Source of the DNA: CAUZIB01 sp963578805
GTDB lineage: Bacteria; Acidobacteriota; Vicinamibacteria; Vicinamibacterales; UBA8438
Assembly (NCBI GenBank): GCA_963578805.1
Contig: CAUZDY010000014.1
Location: 3,603-67,602, forward strand
Direction of reading: 5' to 3'
DNA length: 64,000 bases
Both the position numbers and the translations under genes were made by a program. Shown here one piece after another: positions 60,225 to 64,000 of this stretch. Each line of letters begins with the position of its first letter. Position 1 is the first letter of the stretch. The notes beneath the pieces were generated by a model that was not told the origin of the DNA, did no database searches, and saw only the letters and a list, made by a program, of their open reading frames with translations.

Positions 60225-60767
60225 ATGTCAGAACGTTCGGCAATCGTACTCAGGACACAGACTGTCCACGCGGGTAGAGTCTTCGCCTCTACCCGCGATC
60301 GGATACGGCTACCGGATGGGCGAGAGACCACGATGGATGTCGTCAGACACCCGCCCTCGGTCATACTGCTTCCTATGCCCGACAGTGCCCATATCGTGCT
60401 GGTTCGACAGTATCGCTACGCCATCGACCGCTGGATCTGGGAATTACCCGCGGGAAACGTCGAGCCGGGTGAAGATATTGAGACGGCAGCGCGGCGTGAG
60501 TGCCACGAGGAAATCGGTCGGGTACCAGACCGTATTGAGCGGCTCGCAGAACTCTATCCGACACCTGGCTATTCTGATGAGGTGATGGTTTTTTTTCGCC
60601 TCGTCGGACTTTCGATACCCGTCGAGCCAGCGCGCCTCGACGAGGACGAGATCCTCGAACCGCAGCTGTTCACGTTGGCCGACGTCCGGACACGCATCGA
60701 GCGAGGTGAAATTCGAGATATGAAGACGGCACTCGGCATTAGGATGCTACCCACCCCTGACTCCTGA
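60225..60767 (+). CDS. Nudix hydrolase (ADP-ribose pyrophosphatase-like)
   Basis: 180 residues. The Nudix box is complete: GNVEPGEDIETAARRECHEEIG gives G-x5-E-x7-RE-x2-EE-x-G. VLVRQYRYAIDRWIWELPAGN, with its Pro-Ala-Gly before the box, is the ADP-ribose pyrophosphatase subfamily pattern. Likely removes ADP-ribose or related dinucleotides. AGGAG before the start. Ends 20 bases from the convergent lon gene. Confidence 0.9.
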   Translation: MSERSAIVLRTQTVHAGRVFASTRDRIRLPDGRETTMDVVRHPPSVILLPMPDSAHIVLVRQYRYAIDRWIWELPAGNVEPGEDIETAARRECHEEIGRVPDRIERLAELYPTPGYSDEVMVFFRLVGLSIPVEPARLDEDEILEPQLFTLADVRTRIERGEIRDMKTALGIRMLPTPDS

Positions 60768-60787
60768 CTCTTATACGTGGTGTGGAG

Positions 60788-63235
60788 TCACTGCACCGTT
60801 CCATGCACCTGCGAACCATCACGCGGCGCCTCGTCGGGAGGCTGGGTGCCTGGCACGGGGAGGAGGGCAAGCTGCAGCGCCTCATCAATCGTCGAGATAT
60901 AATGGACGTTGATCTCGCGTCTGAGATGTGGACTCAGATCTTCATTGACGTCGTTCTCGTTCTGTCTTGGCAGCGCGACATTAAAGACACCCAAGCGCCG
61001 TGCCGCCAGGACCTTCTCCTTGATCCCACCCACCGGCAAGACGTGACCTGACAAGGTGATTTCACCGGTCATTGCCAAGTCAGACCTGACCGGCCGCCCG
61101 GTCAGTGCCGAAGCGAGCGCGGTGACCATCGTAACCCCGGCCGAAGGCCCATCCTTGGGAATCGCTCCAGATGGCACGTGGAGATGGATCTCAGCGTCTT
61201 GATAGAAGGCTCGATCGACGTCGTAAGTCGAGACGTTGGCCCTGAACCACGACAGCGCAGCCCTTGCCGACTCCTTCATCACTTCACCCAGATGGCCTGT
61301 TAACGTGAGTGAGCCACTGCCCGACATCCGGGTAGCCTCAACAAACAGGACCTCGCCACCGACAGGGGTCCAGGCAAGACCCAGCGCAACGCCTGGATTC
61401 TTCGTGCGTTCGACGACTTCCTCGTCCACAACCTTAGGAGCACCTAGCATTTGCACGACCGTTTCTGGTACGACCTCGACCGAGTCCTCGATTCCCTCCA
61501 CCCGGCGCCGCGCAATTTTTCTGCAGATCGCGCCGATTTCTCGCTCCAGGTTGCGTACGCCAGCCTCACGGGTGTACCCGCGGATGATGGCCCGCAGCGC
61601 CGATTCGGTGAACTGAATCTGATCCGCCGTGAGTCCGTGGTTCGGGATCTGGCGGCCGACGAGATGATCGGTCGCAATCATCAACTTCTCGTCCTCGGTG
61701 TATCCCGGGAGTTCCAGCACCTCCATTCGGTCGCGGAGAGCCGGGGGAATCGGATCAAGCACGTTGGCAGTCGTGATGAACAAGACCTCCGACAGGTCGA
61801 ACGGCACGTCCAAATAGTGATCCCGGAACGTAGAGTTCTGTTCAGGGTCGAGCACCTCAAGCAGCGCCGAAGCCGGGTCGCCCCGAAAATCTATGCCTAG
61901 CTTATCGATCTCGTCGAGAACAAAGACCGGGTTCTTCGACTCCGCCCGGCGCAGGCCTTGAATGATCTGTCCTGGCAGCGCACCAATATAGGTTCGGCGA
62001 TGACCTCGAATCTCGGCTTCGTCGCGCATACCCCCAAGCGATACGCGAACGACCTTTCGGTCGATCGATGACGCGATCGCTTTAGCCAGCGAGGTCTTAC
62101 CAACACCCGGAGGGCCCACAAAGCACAAGATTGGCCCCTTGACGTCCGGATTCAGCTTTCGCACTGCGAGATATTCGAGGATTCTGTCCTTCGCCTTCTC
62201 AAGACCCGAGTGGTCGGCGTCAAGGACCTCCTTGGTGTGCTTGAGCTCAATCATCTCCTCGGTTCGTGTATTCCACGGCAGCGCGACCATCCAGTCCAGA
62301 TAGGTCCTAGACACGGTGTACTCGGCGGCAGCCACCGGCATCCTGGATAGTCGGTCCAGCTCACGGAGCGCCTCCTTCTTCACTGCCTCCGGCATGCCAA
62401 CGGCGTCGATTTTTTTTCGAAGTTCTTCGGCCTCCTTCGTTTGCTCGTCTGTTTCACCCAGCTCTTTCTGGATAGCCTTCAGCTGCTCCCGAAGTAAGTA
62501 CTCACGCTGGTTCTTGCCGACCTCGGACTGAACCTCGGACTGAATTTTCGAACCAAGCGCAAGCACTTCAAGCTCGTTGATCAAAAGCCGATTCAAGTCG
62601 GAGAGCCGCTTTCGAATCTCAAGCGTGGCAAGCACTTCCTGTTTTGTCGTCGTCGGAATCGTCGTCAGACTCGACGCGATGAAGTCGGCAAGTTTGCCTG
62701 GCTCTGAGATGTTTGCCGCCAACGACTGCAGATCATCGGAAAGTAGAGGTGAAAGTGACACGACCTGCTGAAAATTGTTCTTAATATTTCGCTGCAGGGC
62801 ATCCACCTCGAGCTCGTCCTCGTCACCCAACGCTTCGTCTGCCGCATGGACATCGCCCGTAATGTACGGGTGGGTGGTAACAATGACATCGAGACAGACC
62901 CGGGTGAGACCCTGCACAATCAGCCGGAGACTCCCATCAGCCAGCTTGAACATCTTGTGAATGTGGGTCAGTGTTCCGATCGAGTGCAGGTCGTCGCGAT
63001 TCGGTTCCTCTACCGATGCATCGCGTTGAGTGAACACGCCAACCGGACTCCCATCAGCCACCGCTTGGTCGATCAGGCGAATCGAACTCTCGCGGGCCAC
63101 GGCCAAGGGCATGAAAGAACTCGGGAACAGTACCGTGTCGCGCAGCGGCAAGATTGGCAGCTGCGACGGCACTGACACCGGCAACTCGGCGGCACCGTCC
63201 TCATCACTCGCAAACTGGGAAGGCTCGTCACTCAT
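60788..63235 (-). CDS. lon: ATP-dependent Lon protease
   Basis: 815-residue AAA+ protease for misfolded and regulatory proteins in the cytosol. Order: N-terminal LAN domain (LPILPLRDTVLFPSSFMPL), coiled coil, Walker A GPPGVGKTSLAKAIA, Walker B PVFVLDEIDKLG, and the Ser-Lys protease domain with the nucleophile Ser698 in PKDGPSAGVTM and Lys741 in GGIKEKVLAARR. Standard LonA length. The C-terminal tail after the protease domain is acidic and short. Faces away from the DksA-like gene's promoter. Confidence 0.97.
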   Translation of the reverse strand: MSDEPSQFASDEDGAAELPVSVPSQLPILPLRDTVLFPSSFMPLAVARESSIRLIDQAVADGSPVGVFTQRDASVEEPNRDDLHSIGTLTHIHKMFKLADGSLRLIVQGLTRVCLDVIVTTHPYITGDVHAADEALGDEDELEVDALQRNIKNNFQQVVSLSPLLSDDLQSLAANISEPGKLADFIASSLTTIPTTTKQEVLATLEIRKRLSDLNRLLINELEVLALGSKIQSEVQSEVGKNQREYLLREQLKAIQKELGETDEQTKEAEELRKKIDAVGMPEAVKKEALRELDRLSRMPVAAAEYTVSRTYLDWMVALPWNTRTEEMIELKHTKEVLDADHSGLEKAKDRILEYLAVRKLNPDVKGPILCFVGPPGVGKTSLAKAIASSIDRKVVRVSLGGMRDEAEIRGHRRTYIGALPGQIIQGLRRAESKNPVFVLDEIDKLGIDFRGDPASALLEVLDPEQNSTFRDHYLDVPFDLSEVLFITTANVLDPIPPALRDRMEVLELPGYTEDEKLMIATDHLVGRQIPNHGLTADQIQFTESALRAIIRGYTREAGVRNLEREIGAICRKIARRRVEGIEDSVEVVPETVVQMLGAPKVVDEEVVERTKNPGVALGLAWTPVGGEVLFVEATRMSGSGSLTLTGHLGEVMKESARAALSWFRANVSTYDVDRAFYQDAEIHLHVPSGAIPKDGPSAGVTMVTALASALTGRPVRSDLAMTGEITLSGHVLPVGGIKEKVLAARRLGVFNVALPRQNENDVNEDLSPHLRREINVHYISTIDEALQLALLPVPGTQPPDEAPRDGSQVHGTVQ

Positions 63236-63337
63236 CTACTCTGTTCTCCGCTCCCGTTAAATCACAGCATAAAACAGGACGAGCCCGCACGAGGGCGGGG
63301 GCGTCGCTGATACTCTTCACAAAACGGCCGACCCACT

Positions 63338-63787
63338 TCAACCAATCATATCCGTAAACAGGGATCCTGCACCCCGACGTCCCGTCGCGACCCGGTCGCG
63401 GTTCTGGGCGATCTCTCGCTCCTCTTCACAGTCGGTGCAACAAACCGCGAACGGCAGCGCTCGTAAGCGTCGCTCCCCGATTTCATCGCCGCACTCGTAG
63501 CAGTGCCCGTAAGTTTCGGCCTCCAACCGTTCAAGCGCCTCTGCAATCTTGCTCAGGGTTTCAACCTTAATCTGCAAAAGCGCAAACTCGATATCATCCT
63601 GAATCTCTGCTTCAGAACTCTCGGCCTCGTCACGAACACCTTGACCGCTCGTTGCCGCCCCTTCGGTTCGAACGTCGCGAATCTTGTGCTGCACTTCGCC
63701 GATGATCTCAAGACGACGCTCTTCCAGGTTCTGTCTGAACTCATCGTATCTACCGTGCCGTATCTTTTTCTGTGTCTTAACGGTCAT
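63338..63787 (-). CDS. DksA/TraR-family zinc-finger regulator
   Basis: 149 residues. A long N-terminal coiled coil (EFRQNLEERRLEIIGEVQHK, RDEAESSEAEIQDDIEFALL) with acidic tip residues leads to a four-Cys zinc finger, CYECGDEIGERRL and VCCTDCEEERE. These proteins insert into the secondary channel of RNA polymerase and mediate the stringent response with ppGpp. AGGAG eight bases before ATG 63787 sets the start. The C-terminal tail after the zinc finger is longer than in E. coli DksA. Confidence 0.85.
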   Translation of the reverse strand: MTVKTQKKIRHGRYDEFRQNLEERRLEIIGEVQHKIRDVRTEGAATSGQGVRDEAESSEAEIQDDIEFALLQIKVETLSKIAEALERLEAETYGHCYECGDEIGERRLRALPFAVCCTDCEEEREIAQNRDRVATGRRGAGSLFTDMIG

Positions 63788-64000
63788 GATGACGGCTCCT
63801 TCCGTCATAGTTTTTCTTATTACTAGGTCGCGTGATCTTTCGGATCAAGCACTGCATCTCATTAGTGACTTGTTGCAAAATCGATGCCTGTCTCTTGCCT
63901 TTAAAACTAGCCACGTCTGGTACTCGAGACGAGGTAGCGAAGCAGATTGACCAATGGGAGAAACTCAGGTGGAAGGAGCGACTTCTGGGTCCACCCGGCC

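Noticed and set aside
60765..60790. Hairpin TGACTC...GAGTCA between the nudix and lon genes as a bidirectional terminator
   Set aside because: Only six base pairs with a 14-base loop and no U-tract on either side.
63826..64000. Partial gene at the right edge
   Set aside because: Short frames on both strands reach the window edge but none shows a motif or a start signal, so nothing can be supported.

Overview
The window reads as a contiguous piece of a chromosome from a moderately high-GC, Gram-negative, mostly respiratory bacterium. I see no phage, plasmid, transposon or CRISPR material. Gene content fits Acidobacteriota, perhaps class Vicinamibacteria: a TRAP transporter with a TAtT lipoprotein, TolB-like beta-propeller proteins, secreted family proteins of unknown function, an AddAB-like nuclease pair and many short housekeeping operons. 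That placement is an inference from gene repertoire, not from a marker gene.

Layout. 1-2.8 kb: HU-like protein (cut by the left edge), queF-smr, terC and a membrane metallopeptidase. 2.8-6.1 kb (minus): complete frdDCBA of the haem-free Escherichia coli type. 6.5-10.2 kb (minus): MerR regulator, thiO, a PhoU-like protein and a Na/phosphate cotransporter whose 5' end is duplicated upstream. 10.5-13 kb: a gene broken by an in-frame TAG, then a PlsB-like acyltransferase. 13-18.1 kb (minus): TolB-like protein and a complete TRAP/TAtT uptake system. 18.2-25.1 kb: FGE-like protein, CCA-adding enzyme, threonine dehydratase, a beta-barrel protein, a three-domain acyl ligase-ACP-acyltransferase, and an IF-1 paralogue. 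25.2-31.2 kb (minus mostly): a BRCT-MerR-TPR protein, a secreted protein, Mrp, a degenerate J-domain protein and small Cys-rich proteins. 31.3-37.7 kb (minus): addA/addB-like recombination nuclease. 38-43.9 kb: asparaginase, tRNA-Ala(GGC), MocA-like protein, cold-shock protein, tRNA-Sec (selC), a truncated molybdo-hydroxylase FAD subunit and a GlcG-like protein. 43.9-47.9 kb (minus): HAD, methyltransferase, PHP phosphoesterase, a Fur-rubrerythrin fusion and ErpA. 48-54.5 kb: FdhE, a secreted methyltransferase, thiD, moaE-moaD-prfA-prmC, a HIT protein and a HAD protein. 54.8-60.8 kb: ileS-lspA-lgt-rluD-nudix. 60.8-63.8 kb (minus): lon and a DksA-like protein.

How the genes work together. The frd genes give complex II-type electron transfer to quinone. 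MocA-like protein, MoaE/MoaD, FdhE and selC together point to molybdenum and selenium enzymes, probably formate dehydrogenase encoded elsewhere, though no selenoprotein reading frame is visible here. ThiO and ThiD belong to thiamine synthesis. LspA and Lgt process lipoproteins, several of which are encoded in the window. Fur-rubrerythrin, ErpA and Mrp concern iron and Fe-S homeostasis.

The points I find most unusual are the Fur-rubrerythrin fusion, the BRCT-MerR-TPR architecture, a recurring TATA-like -10 element 6-8 bases before start codons that lack a ribosome binding site (suggesting leaderless transcription), a tandem duplication of the nptA 5' end, the TAG-interrupted glycine-zipper gene, and a MoaD with residues beyond its essential C-terminal Gly-Gly.
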